The notes under the pieces are model-generated. The model did not search any database. It was not told the DNA's origin and saw only the letters and a list, made by a program, of their open reading frames with translations. Shown here piece after piece: positions 11,155 through 22,688 of a stretch of 64,000 bases of DNA (positions are counted from its first letter, which is position 1; every line of letters begins with the position of its first letter). This DNA is from Dromaius novaehollandiae (Eukaryota; Chordata; Aves; Casuariiformes; Dromaiidae), in assembly GCF_036370855.1 (NCBI RefSeq), contig NW_026991372.1, positions 186,001 to 250,000 on the forward strand, read 5' to 3'. The position numbers and the translations under genes are program-made.

Positions 11155-14100
11155 ATGGCGGCGCTGGCGCGGTGGGCGCGGGCCCCGCTGGCGGTGGCGG
11201 CGCTGCGGCCGGGCGCGGCGCGTTGGTGCCGGGCGCTGTGCGGGGCCGCCGAGCCGCCGCCGCCGCCACCTCCGCCTCCTCCCCCCGCCGGGGGCCGAGC
11301 GCTGGCGGCGGCGCTGGGCGCCGGGGCGGCGGCGCTGGTGCTGCTGTGGGCCCGGGAGGGCGAGTCCCGGCGGCCCGCGCTGCCCGCGCTGCGCGCCGCC
11401 GTGCCCGCGCCGCCGCCGCCGCCCGCCTCGCCCCGCGCCGCCTTCAACTTCATCGCCGACGTGGTGGAGAAGACGGCGCCCGCGCTGGTCTACGTGGAGA
11501 TCGTGGGCAGGTACCGGCTGCGCCCCGCCGCCCCGGCCCCGCCGGGCCCCGCCCCCTCGGGGGCAGCCCCTCCCTTTCCCCGGGGGAAGTGCCCAGCCGC
11601 CCCTCGCCCCGTCCCGGCGCCCCTCGGGGGGGAGCCCGGCTCTGCCCTGCGTCCCCAGATGGCCGCGGGCAGCAGCGAGACCCCCGGCCCTGCCCGTCCC
11701 CCCGGGGCGCGGCCCGGCTCCCCCAGCCCCTCCGCGCTGCCCCGGCACGGCCTGACGGCCTCAGGGCCCGACGCCCCGCTCCGGCTGCCCCGCGGGCCGG
11801 GGGGGGGGCGGGATCCCTCCCGTCGCCCTGCCTCCTGTCCCCCTCCCTGCTCATGCAGCCGGCCCGCGGGCGGCCTTCGCCGCAGAGCCAAGCTGTTGCT
11901 GCGCCGTCACCTCGTTGCCCAGCAGGACCGTGTCTGCAGAGCCGCTTCTCAGCCCACAGCCCCAGGCCATCCTGCAGCGCAGGATCGCTCTGTCCCCCCT
12001 GCAGAGCTTTGCATTTGCCTTTGATGAGCTCCGTGCGGTTCCTGCTAGCACGTGTCTCTGGCCTGTCGAGGTCCCTCTGAGCAGCAACGCTGCCCTGCAG
12101 CACACTGGCTGCCCCCCCGGTTTGGTGTTACCTGTGCGCTTGCTGACAGCTCAGTCTGTTCCGCTGTCCAGTCCATTAATAAAGATGTTACACAGTATCA
12201 GCCCCCTCATCGGTTCGTGCGGCATGCCGCCGGTTCCTGATCACCCAACGGACTCTGCCGCAGTCTCACCTTGGAGGCCCAGTGGGCTTTCTGTTCATCC
12301 TGCCCATCCCACGTGTCACCTGTGGCTGGGATACCAGGAGGCCACGCTGAAAAGCCTTCCTAAAGTTGAGATAAACAGTATCCACTGCCCTGCCTGCACC
12401 TACACAGCTGCTCCTCTCCTCACAGTCAGGCTGGTCGGGCACAATTTGCCCTTGGTAAATCTGGGCTGGCTGCTGCCAGTCACCCTCTTGCCTGTTGGGC
12501 ACCTGGAGGTAGTTTCCAGGCGGATGCGCTCCATCAGCTTCCCAGGGACTGGGGTGAGAACAACTACCCTGCAGTTCTTAGACCCTCTTTCTTGCCCTCC
12601 TTGCAGACTGGTGTGACGTTTGCCTTTTCTCAGTCAGCAGCAGCCTCCCCTGGTCCCCGTGACCTTTTAAAGAGCATCGAGAGCAGCCTCACGATGCTGT
12701 TGGCCGTCCCCCTCGGCACCCCTGGATGCCTCCTGCCTGGTCCCGTGGACTTGTGCGTGATCCGTTGGCTTGAGTGGTCCCTCACTTGAACTTCCCCTGC
12801 TGTGGGTAGTGCTGCATTCCCACGGGCTCTGCCCCTGGGCTCGGGAGCCTGGGAAGCGTGAGGAACTAGGCAAGGACGTGCTGGGTAGCTCAGCCCTGCC
12901 TGTGTCGTGCGTCTCCAGCCCCTTGCCCCGCTCGGCAGAAGGCCCACGTTTTCCTGTTGCCCTTCCAGCGTATGTCAGTGCAGTTGAAATCCCTGTGAGT
13001 GCCAGGGTCTGCAGTCCTGAGCTTTCCTCCGCCTGTCTGAAGCAGGCTTACCCGCGAGCTCCCAGTGGGTTCGTTACCTGCTCCAGGCAAAGCTCTGTTT
13101 GTTTGAGCTGCTGTTTTGCTCAGAGCGCAGTCGCTCCTCCTCATCTTCCCTCCCTGCCCTTCCTAAAGAGCCCGCGCCGTCCATTGCAGCTCTCCAGTCA
13201 TGTGAACCGTGCCCCTGCGTCTCCGTAACCCCGGGGAGATCACGCCTCTGGGGCTGCGTGTGGACTTCGTATTCCTCCTGTTCCCCTGCTGCCTGCACAT
13301 CTGTGCAGGTGCTTGAGGCGGGCACCTTTCCCTGGGGAGGAGGAGGAGCTTCCCCATCACGCCGTTGCTCAGACACTTCTTCACTGCCCCCCACCTTCTC
13401 TTCGGGCCCACCAGCCTGTGCCACCGAGTCCGTGTGGCCTCGGCCTGCCGCCCCTGCCCCTCCAGGGTCCCCCCTGCCCCTCCAGGGTCCCCCCGCCCTC
13501 GTGACCCACGCCCATCTTGCAGGCACCCCTTTTCGGGCCGCGACGTGCCCATCTCTAACGGCTCGGGCTTTCTGGTGTCACCGGATGGGCTCATTGTGAC
13601 TAACGCGCACGTGGTGGCGAACCGGCGGCGCGTGCGGGTGAAGCTGGCCAGCGGAGAGCAGTACGACGCCGTGGTGCAGGACGTGGACCAGGTTGCGGAC
13701 ATCGCTACCATCAAGATCAAGCCTAAGGTGCCTGCTGCTGCTGCGGGGACGCCGCCTTGGTCCCCTGCCACCTGCTCACTCTCTGCTTCTCTCCCAGCAC
13801 CCGCTGCCCACCCTGCCGCTCGGGCGCTCCTCCGAGGTGCGGCAAGGGGAGTTCGTTGTGGCCATGGGCAGCCCGTTCGCCCTGCAGAACACCATCACCT
13901 CCGGCATCGTCAGCTCTGCGCAGCGGGGCAGCCGGGAGCTGGGCCTGACCGCCTCCGACATGGAGTACATCCAGACGGACGCCGCTATCGACGTAAGGGG
14001 AGCGCAGCCGGTCGGCGCCTCGTCTCTGTCCTCTGGCCTCTTTGCGGAGGGGGTCGCTGGGGAGGGGCCCGGGGCTGCAGGAGGCCAGAGGGGGCTTTAC

Positions 14101-17100
14101 GCAGGGGACAGGAGGAGGAAGGGATTCTGGTTAGTCACCGGGGCGCTGGCTGTGCTCCTCACCTCGTACCCATGTCCTCTGCCTCCTTGCTCGGGTTCTG
14201 CCGTTTGGGAATGTCGCTCACAGCCTGTTTGCTGCTCTCTCTCCTGCAGTTTGGGAACTCCGGGGGCCCCCTCGTCAACCTGGTGAGTCTCCTGCTGATG
14301 TCCCCGCTGGCCATGGCAGAGGCTCTGCGGCCCTCGGGTCTGTGCCTGCGGGTGGCCGGTCCCCCCGGGAGCCCTGCGCGGGGTGTTCGCAGCCCTCGGG
14401 AGCGGGGACTGTGACGCTCCAGGCTCCCCGCGGGAGGTGAGCAGCCCCTCAGCCCGGAGCGGGAACTCTGGGTCTGCTGCTCGGCCTCAGCCTGGCCCTG
14501 TTCAGCGTCGGCTCTGCGCGGCCGTAGCTGAGGGGACGGGCGGAGCGGAGCCGAGCCCCGCCATGGCGTGGCCAGCGTCGCGGAGGCTCGCACGGCACGG
14601 GAAGGGCTGCAGGGACTGCGGCCTGCGGGACCGTCCCTGCCCGGGGACACAGAGTGGGGCAGGCCGGGAAGGGATGGGCGTGCAGGCGGGACACAAGGTT
14701 TGCACAGTAGTTGCCCTCCTCTCCACGAAGACGCGGGCTGGCTGGTTCAGCGCCCTTTCCCTGCAGGACGGTGAGGTGATCGGGGTGAACACTATGAAGG
14801 TGACGTCGGGCATCTCTTTTGCCATCCCCTCAGACCGACTGCGGAAGTTCCTGCAAAAGGAGGAACAGCGCAAAAGTAAGTTGGGTCCCTGCTCAGGTGT
14901 TGGGGGAAGGAGGCAGGAGGAGGTTGAAAGAGGGAAACACCTGGGCTCTTGGCCCTTTTTTTGAGAGAAAGACAAGCACAGCAGGAGAAAGAGGTTTTTT
15001 GGGGGGGAGGGGGGTGTCAGAAGTTTGTCCTGTCTAGCACGAAACGGTGAGCACCTCTCTGCCAAAGAAAGCTGTGCTGCTGCTTCCATGGCCGCAGAAG
15101 CCTCACCACCTGCTAGGAGGATGCTGGTCTGCATCTGCTGCAGATAAAGACTTCCAAATTGTGTAATCCCACGTAGCTTGTGCTTAAGTCCCCAGAGAGT
15201 ATGTAGCGCATTTACTTAATGTGGATTCTTGCTATCTGTTTGTTTCTCCTATTGACACTGTGGAGTGATATTTTGAGTTGAGAAAATGACAACACAAACC
15301 AAGAAAGCAAAACAACCCAGCATTATACAGTACTGATAAAGCTCTAACTGATAAATGAAACCTAAATAAGCCGTTGGTAGGGAGTTCAGTGAATACAGTG
15401 TGTCTGTTGGAGAATATCTCTGCACATATCCTTTGAGGTGGGAGGGCTTTGTGACTCAGCTGCTTGTCCCAGTGCTGTGGAGATAGTTCTGGAGTGCAGA
15501 ACCGTCTTTTCAGCCTTGTCATTTGATGTGCTTTCCTTCGACAGGCTCTTGGTTTGGCAATGCAGAGACAAAGCGCCGCTACATAGGGGTGATGATGCTG
15601 ACTCTTACGCCAAGGTACGTGTGCTGAGACCTGGAGCCAGCGGGCTGGTCTCTTTGCGGCATGGTGACTCTGTGATGGGATCTTCTAAACTAACTGGGTG
15701 TATCTGCTTAGGCAAGGATTGTCTTCACAGCTTAAACCTGCATATTCTCCAATCTTTTTTGTACTCGTTTTGTGTTTAGACTATAGGCTGTGTCGGGGTA
15801 AATTAGAAGCTTGCAAATTTCTACACTCTGGCAGAATCTGTGAACTGATAAAAAGTCCCTAAATTCACCACACAAAATGCCACATCAGTATATCATTTTT
15901 GTTGGGAGGACTTCAACAGAACTCTTGAAACGTAGCCTGAATGCAGAGCTATGTGACAAATGAAAAAGTTGGGCAAGTTGTAGTGTCTGGGAGGAAGGGT
16001 GCACCAGGTGGAATCCACCAATTGCTGTGGTGCAGCAACTGCTCTCAGATATGGGACCTGCAGCATGTGCAAGTGTAAGTTTGCCTGCAGTAGAGCTGAC
16101 TTCCAGAGGGAGAAGGTGAGCGGGTGGGAGAGCGCGTCGTGTCGGTGCACGCAGTGTGGCTGCCACCCGAAGTGTCGGGCGAGGCCCTTGGGTGTCGGGA
16201 GGAAGCCTGGAGGGAAGTTGTCTTGGTGCTGTCCAGCAGCTCCCTGGCAGGTGGGAAGAAGACTCATGCGTCTGAGACTGCTCATCCTCACGGCTGTGAC
16301 CTGGGAAGGACGTCGTGTTGCTCTGCCCTAGGAGACGTCCTAGTCAGCAGAGGACTGCAGACAGAGCCTGTGTGGGTCTGCTGGGAGCGTTGCCTGCAGC
16401 CCTTGGTTCAGCTGGTCCCCAAGACAGGCCTGAGGCCTTGGCAGCCCCACCAAGCGTCCTGAGCAGATGCCCTGCGAGCAGGGGAAGCCGTGCTGTGCAG
16501 AGGGCCGGAGAGCCCTTGGCGTGCCTGCGCAGAGCTCCTCGGGGTGCTGTGAGCCACGGGAGGGAATCGCTGCGGGAGCCACACCTGAACGCTGCCTGCA
16601 GCCTCCTAGATGGAGGGTGTCTGTGCGGAGAGTGCTGGACCCACACGCTCACCTCGGAGCAATTCTCCTTTTCAAAGGCAACGTCTGCTCTGGTTCCTGG
16701 GCTCTTGCTGCTGTCTTTGAAGAGCTCTTTAACTGACACTTGGGTCTCAGCACGATAGTGCGGTTGGTGGTAGCAGCCTGCTTGGCAGAAACAGCTTCCG
16801 GGGCTGTGCTCGGCCGTCGCTGAGGTTCTGCTGGCTCTTGTGTGTTTGGCTAGTTTACAGACTGCCTGCTGCCCTGGACCCCCGTGCAGCCGCTGGGGAC
16901 CCTGCCTGGGACACAAAGGAGCAGCAGAGTCTCCGTTCCTCCTGAGTTGCAGGCGGGGTGGACGGTGGACAGGACTGTCGCCGTCGCCGCTGTGCCCGGC
17001 AGATGGTGCTGGTACTCGGCAAAGCTGGACGGGTGCTGCGGGGTCTGAGCCCAACCTCCTGCTGCCTCTCCTGGACAAGGGCGCGGGAGGAGGTCCGTCG

Positions 17101-20100
17101 GGGAAGGAGCGTGACATGCCTGGGACGTGACTCCTGGAAAGTGGATCCAGCCTCAACACAGCCCGCAAGCAGTCTGACAGCTGCTTGGGAAGAACGCGTC
17201 AGTAAGATACCGAAGAGCTGATAACCGCCAGATAAGGAGCCTTGCCCTCGGTTTGTAACCAATATCTGACCGCTGGGTCTTTTTGTGTCCAGTCCCTGGG
17301 CGGATGACGTTGCTTGCCTTGGAGCTGGGCAATGACGCTGTCTCAGCACGCTCTTGTGAGGGCAGAAATGTGTCCCGGGACAGGAGGGAGAGGCAGATCT
17401 GTAGCACGTCCGAGTTTCTCAGAGTGCTGGTCCTGCTACCCAGGCTGGGTCTAGCAGGCAGGAGCTTCCCAAGACACCAGGCTTTGCCCTGTGTAGAAAG
17501 CTCTGCTGCCCAGAGGGAGCGAAGGTGTTCCCATGGCTTTGGGCTCAGCTCAAGCGTGGGAAAAGAAAGGGCCCTGGCTAGCACAGGGCTCTGCAGTCGC
17601 TGAGGCCGGGATGAGGCTGGGATGCGCCATGTGTGCAGTGCCCGGTGCTGCACTGTTCTCACCTGCGCGAAGTTTCTCAGGCCCTGAGTGGGTTTGGCTT
17701 GGTTACCTCGTGTGGCTCGTCCGGGTGAGGGGCCAGGAGAGCTGAGGTCCGGGCGTTTTCCTCCGGGGTGGAGCACCGCTTCCAGGCTTGCCAGAAGCAA
17801 TGGAAAGCACGTGCCTGGGTGCTGCCGCACGAGAGCGCAGCGTGAGTGAGAGGTCTTGAATCCCCCAGGCTGGACTGAGCTAAGCAATTCCCGTGTGCAC
17901 GTTCCTCCGGAGAACACTGCAGACCCCAAAGGACTTGGCTTTGCTGCTGGCATAGCGTCCCCGCACGCAGAGGGGGGATTGCTGAGTGGAGGTGCCACTA
18001 GTGCTGGCTCCTGTCCCTGCCAACTAGGTGCCACTAGTGCTGGCTCCTGTCCCTGCCAACCTTCCAGTCCAGAACCACTGCGGGTTCCTGTCAGTTTGGG
18101 GATAAAGCTCTGGAGCCTGCAGGTGAGGGCTTAGGGGCAGAGCTGCGCTTGCGCTCTGCTGGTGCCTCGTTCCAGCAGTCCGACCTCCTCAGCACTGCTT
18201 TCAGGTGCACCGTAGTGCCAGAAGCCGTGAAAGGCGTCTGGGCGAAAGCGGGTGCCTCTGGCAGCCTGAACCAGAACCAGCAGCAGAACCAGCACGGACA
18301 CCCCACCTTCCGTGAGAAGACATTGTTAAGATTCGTATGGCTCTTTAAAGAGGAGAGAAAATCAAGAGAGCTGGGGAAAAGTCTGCTCAAATAATGACTG
18401 ATCTAGAGCTGGGGAGGGCCTGAGCTCCCCCATCCCATCTTACAGCATAGAGCTTTGGGGACCAGGTAAAGGACTTCTAAAACAACAGAGGAAAGTGATA
18501 CCGATTGTTGGGAACAGGGTCTGCATGAGACTGATGATGGGGGTGCACAGCTGGTCAGGAGGGGTTGTTACTAGAGATGCATTCAAAACAGAAGTGGGGT
18601 TGGGTCTTCGTGCGATGTATGGTAGAACTTGCTGGTATTGAGAGTTCAAAAGAGCAACTAGAAAAAACTTACTGAAGAAAAATCTGTTAGTGGCTATCAA
18701 ATACCAAGATGCAGAATTACAGCTTCTTGAGCCAGGCAGCTGGAGGCTCTGCGTATCTGGGGAGCTGTGGTATCCGCAGCTGGTGTTGAGGAGATAGTGT
18801 GCTGGCGTAGATGGACACTAGATCTGACTGACCTGGTACAGCCATTCTTAGAGACTTTGTCGCCCTCGGTCTCAGAAGCACGCATTCACTGTGTTGTACA
18901 GCGAGCTGCCTAGGGGCACGTATCGCTCAGTGTTAGTAACGAGGTGGAGGCATGAACTTGACTTAGGAAGCGCGCAGACCGCATCAAACCAAGGAGGGAG
19001 GGCAGCTTGCAAAGGTCTGTGGAAAAGTACGGCACAGTCCAGTGAGGACAGGTGCAAAGCGGGGAATCAAACTGAACAAGTAGAGGATGGGGAGAAGGGG
19101 CTGGGCAGAGCTGCTGCGGGAGTTCCTGGGCTTGCGGTGGGTCAGAGCTGGGGCGTGGTGGGTGAGTGCAGAGTCTGTCTGCGGAGACGCGCAGTCCCGC
19201 CGCGCTGGTAGGATCCAGCTGGAGTGCTGCGTCCAGCTCTGGACTCTCTCAAGTAGGGCGAGGAGCAATTGGAGAGAATCCAGAGGAGCAGTGAGAGTAA
19301 TCAGAGCTTTAGGAAACGTAATTTGAGGGAAGATTGGAGGGACTGGGATTGTTTAGTCTAGACTCCATGGAGAGATGTAGGTACACCTCTGCTTGACACA
19401 TCTGGAAAAAAGAGAAGGGAATAATTTTTGTTCCGTGTCCTACCTACATCAGTCACAGAGCAATGAAACTGCAGCAGGCGAGATGTAGGTTGACACCAGG
19501 AAAAGCTCTCCGACATGGGTCTGCTCAGACGCAGGAGGTGCAGCAGCAGCAGCTGTGATCCAGCTGGCAGCTGCCCTGGTAGTTTCCAGCTCTCCCTGGC
19601 GCAGCCAGGACCTTTGTCTGCTGGTTTTTGACAGGAAGATGGTGGTGTTTGAATGCCTGCAGGGTTTGCTGTCTGTCTGTTGCGCTTAGCAGCGTGGGGG
19701 GAGCAGGAGGAGGGGTTCTGCACCGTGTTCTCCAGCTGCGTGCCGTTGCGGCTGGGGCGGGAGCCCTGCTCTGCCTCCCTCTCCTCACTGCGATGCCCGT
19801 TTTCACTCTGCAGCATCCTGGCTGAGCTGAAGCTGCGTGACCCCAGCTTCCCCGATGTCTCCTATGGAGTGCTGATCCACAAGGTGATCATCGGCTCCCC
19901 GGCCCACCAGTAAGTGCTGCCCTGTACCTGGTGGCGTGGCATGGGGAGCAGGCGTGCAGGACGCATTTAGCAGCTGCTCTGAGCGTTTCGCTCCAGAGGA
20001 GCAGGCGTTGGGCCCCAGAGCCTAGTCTGCAGGAGCAGCAGACTGGAAGCTCTTGCCCGGGCTTGGGGTCCCTCTGGCTAAGGTGCCTGTGCTGCAGGAG

Positions 20101-20383
20101 GAACCCCTGGGACAACAGCCCAAGCTCGCTGTAGTGCCTGGCTCCTTCCTTGGAAGACGAAGCTGTGATCGTCTGCGTCCCACGCAGCGCACTCACTCAT
20201 CGTGGTCTTCCCCCCAGGGCAGGGCTGAAGGCCGGCGATGTTGTGCTGGAGATCAACGGGCAGGCTTCGCGCCGCGCAGAGGACGTGTACGACGCGGTAC
20301 GGACGCAGCAGAACCTGGCCTTGCTGGTGCGGCGAGGCTACGACACTCTGCTGGTGAGTGTCGTCCCTGAGGTCACGGAGTAG
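11155..20383 (+). CDS. HTRA2: HTRA2 (Omi), mitochondrial serine protease
   Basis: Exons: 11155-11510, 13523-13727, 13798-13992, 14250-14282, 14767-14875, 15545-15614, 19814-19909, 20218-20383; total 1230 nt, 409 aa plus stop. Order: a mitochondrial-type Ala/Arg-rich leader with an 11-Pro run (residues 34-44), a transmembrane segment (about 49-65), then AVPA at 82-85, the IAP-binding tetrapeptide exposed after maturation (AVPS in human), the conserved [19 protein letters not shown], and the trypsin-like domain with His in IVTNAHVV, Asp in VADIATIKI and Ser in [11 protein letters not shown] (a 33-nt exon of its own). The PDZ domain follows ([20 protein letters not shown]) and the end VVPEVTE is nearly identical to human. 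Established role: quality control in the intermembrane space and release during apoptosis to antagonise XIAP. Shorter than human (458 aa), mainly in the leader. Intact. Confidence 0.97.
12060..12785 (-). mobile_element. CR1 LINE fragment, antisense, in HTRA2 intron 1
   Basis: About 720 bp resembling antisense CR1 ORF2 (reverse transcriptase end). Landmarks on the plus strand in order: 'cctgtcgaggtccctctgag', 'ccattaataaagatgttaca', 'aaaagccttcctaaagttga', 'atttgcccttggtaaatctg', 'gtgacgtttgcc', 'gaccttttaaagagcatcga', 'cccgtggacttgtg'. The same order occurs in avian and other sauropsid CR1 copies. Coding capacity is lost. It is much of the 2-kb first intron. Confidence 0.88.
15620..19190. other. 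HTRA2 intron 6 (4.2 kb), mostly unique sequence
   Basis: This is the only large intron of HTRA2. It holds a short direct repeat at about 17990-18060 (two copies of 'gtgccactagtgctggctcc' and the following bases) and the CR1 piece annotated separately. No exon-like frame with family similarity and no RNA gene was noticed. Confidence 0.5.
19195..19520 (+). mobile_element. CR1 LINE 3' fragment, sense, in HTRA2 intron 6
   Basis: Starts with 'ctggagtgctgcgtccagct', a hallmark of the CR1 3' half. Then follow a decayed 'gagagaatccagaggagcag', a 'gggattgtttagtctaga' block and a 'gagatgtaggttgacaccag' block. The order matches CR1 in sense orientation. Diverged, with internal deletions; the upstream limit is uncertain and may extend to about 18780. 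Confidence 0.7.
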
Positions 20384-20570
20384 CGGAGCCGTAGCCCGGG
20401 GCACCGCGGGTGCCGGCTGGCAGCGCGGCCACGAGCCGAGGGCGCAGGACTGAGAGCAGCATCCGTGCTGGTCGGGGGAGAGACTGAGCGCTTCGGAGAG
20501 GCTGGAGGGGGCCAGGCGGAGGGCAAGGCCTGGCGCTTGGTGGACTCAGCGCAACCGTTCTCCCTACTCC

Positions 20571-20576
20571 AATAAA
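20571..20576 (+). terminator. HTRA2: HTRA2 poly(A) signal AATAAA
   Basis: Canonical AATAAA 188 nt after the HTRA2 stop, followed within 20-40 nt by a GT-rich stretch (gggccgtgtggcc). This gives a short 3' UTR of about 0.2 kb and marks the end of the gene before the convergent LOXL3. Confidence 0.85.
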
Positions 20577-21302
20577 GCACTTTTCTAGGTAGCCCCCAGG
20601 GCCGTGTGGCCTCCTTCGCACAGCCGCAGGTACCCTGTGTGCTGCCTGGGGAGGCTGGGCTGCCTGGGGCCCCGTCCCCTGCGTCGGTGCTCAGCAGAGG
20701 ACGAGCACACCGACTGCACCTCCAGTTACCTCCTCTGTTAGGACGGAGGTGTCCTGCCGTCCCCTTCACGCCTGCGCTGGGCATGACCTGACCCCTCCGT
20801 CTGCGACACGTGGGCACCAGGCCTGTGCTGCCGTCGCAGCCGCGGCTCGTGGGGCCACCTCCCCTCTGGGCGAGCTGTGCCCCCCCGGAGCTGCCCTGGC
20901 CCTGGGCTCCCGGCATAAGGGGACGTGTGTGTCCGAGCCAGGCCCTGCCCGTGAAGGGGCTCCGGAGCCTCCGCACACGCCTGTTATTTTTAGGAGATGA
21001 AAGAAGCACAGTTCCTGGGGGTGCTGCGGCGAAGGGCAGCTCAAAGCAGCTGCTCCCGCGCGCCCGCTCCTCCCACCGCGGGAGAACAGGCCTCCTTTCA
21101 GCGCCGGCCCTGGCCTCGCCGGCGGAATTTGTTTCCCCAGCGAGTCCCAGCCAGCCGGGAGGGGCGGCCGCGCGCGGGGGAAATAGCAGAGACGCCGGCC
21201 GCGTTGCTCGCATAGCTGCTCTGGCAGCGCTGACCGCAGGGCTTTCCGCGGCCCGGGGCCAGGCCTGCCGCAGCCCAGCCGCCCGCTGCCCCTCTCCTCC
21301 GC

Positions 21303-21344
21303 CCGTCCCGTCCCGTCCCGTCCCGTCCCGTCCCGTCCCGTCCC
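21303..21344. repeat. Pentamer microsatellite (CCCGT)n, about 8 copies
   Basis: Uninterrupted CCCGT units between HTRA2 and LOXL3. Intergenic; no function seen. Confidence 0.95.
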
Positions 21345-21669
21345 AGAGGAGCAGCCTGTGCTGCCCGGGGCTCGCCGTGCTCCCCAGCCGCAAGCAGGAC
21401 CAGAGCTGCTGGCTGAGGTGGGAGAGAGCTGCAGGAGCGGGGTTGTCCCTGCCCTCACCGCGGCGTCACCCTCATCGGCCGTCCCAAGTGTTGCTGGCCC
21501 CGGGCCGCCTGTGCCAGTCCGTGCGGCACTGCTCCCGCGGCGGGGGGGCCCGCGCGGCCGCAAGCCTGGGCTTCCCGCGGCTCAGCCCCAGCGGGCTGCT
21601 GGCAGGTCACGCTGCTGGGCTCCCTGCGGCAGAACAGCGGTGGCTGCCTCCGTCCAGACGGGGTTAGGG

Positions 21670-22040
21670 GGCAGCTCCCTCGCTCCGTGCGGGGGGGGGG
21701 GGGCAGCTCCCTCGCTCTGTGCAGGATGGGGGCGGGGGGGGGGCAGCTCCCTCGCTCCGTGCAGGATGGGGGCGGGGGGGGGGGCAGCTCCCTCGGGGAG
21801 CAGCTCCCTCGCTCTGTGCAGGATGGGGGCGGGGGGGGGCAGCTCCCTTGCTCTGTGCAGGATGGGGGGGGGCAGCTCCCTTGCTCTGTGCAGGATGGGG
21901 GGGGGGCAGCTCCCTCGCTCTGTGCAGGATGGGGGCGGGGGGGGGGCAGCTCCCTCGCTCTGTGCAGGATGGGGGGGGGGGCAGCTCCCTCGCTCCATGC
22001 AGGATGGGGGCGGGGGGGGGGCAGCTCCCTCGCTCTCTGC
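21670..22040. repeat. G-rich minisatellite with long G runs
   Basis: Eight or nine copies of a roughly 35-50-bp unit built from 'cagctccctcgctctgtgca', 'ggatggggg' and a variable run of 7-12 G. Copies differ mainly in run length, consistent with replication slippage. Each unit carries several G tracts, so G-quadruplex formation on the plus strand is plausible. It lies between the two convergent 3' ends. Confidence 0.9.
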
Positions 22041-22156
22041 CGGCGCGCCCTGCCCAGCCCCGCAGCCCTAGGTGCGTCGTGCCGCCCGGTCTCGCCGCGC
22101 TGCTCCTCCCACCCCAGAGAAGGGCCCGCAGCCACTGGGGAAACAGAACTGACACC

Positions 22157-22162
22157 TTTATA
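22157..22162 (-). terminator. LOXL3: Probable LOXL3 poly(A) signal (TATAAA variant)
   Basis: The plus strand reads TTTATA, so the minus strand has TATAAA, a known weaker variant hexamer, followed by GTGTC. It sits about 530 nt beyond the LOXL3 stop codon, inside the only AT-rich patch there (22150-22190). An AATAAA on the plus strand next to it (22168-22175) points the wrong way for LOXL3. Confidence 0.5.
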
Positions 22163-22688
22163 GAGAAAATAAAATTACAACTAAGAACCGGGGGTGGGGG
22201 CCCCCGCCGGGCACCGGCAGCCAGTGCCGCCGTCCCGGCCCCGGCGGGGAGGCTCCCGGCCCTGCGGAGCCGCCCGCGGGTGGGGCGCGGGGCTGGGGTC
22301 CCTGCGGGGGGGCGGCGGCGGGGCCGAGGGCAGAGCCGGGAGGGCAGCGAGGGGCTGGGCCGGGGGGGGGAGAGGAGCCGGGGCAGGCGGGGAGCGGGGA
22401 GCGGGGGGGCCATGGCGTGGGAGAGGGGCTGGGAGGGGTGCGCCGGCCCCTCCGCCCGTACCCGTGTGCTGCAGCCGGGGGGCACCGTGTCTCCGGCAGT
22501 GGTTGGGGCCGGCGGCCCCGGGCGGTGCGGTGTCACCGGGGCCGGCGGCGGGAGGGCCGCGGCGAGTCCTGGGCGGCCCCGGCGGGGCGCGGGGCTGCGG
22601 CGGTGCCGGGCTGCGGCCTCCCTGCCGGCCCCACGGCAGCTGCGAGCCACGCGCGGGGGGCGGGCGGCGCTGCCCCGCTGCCGGGGCT

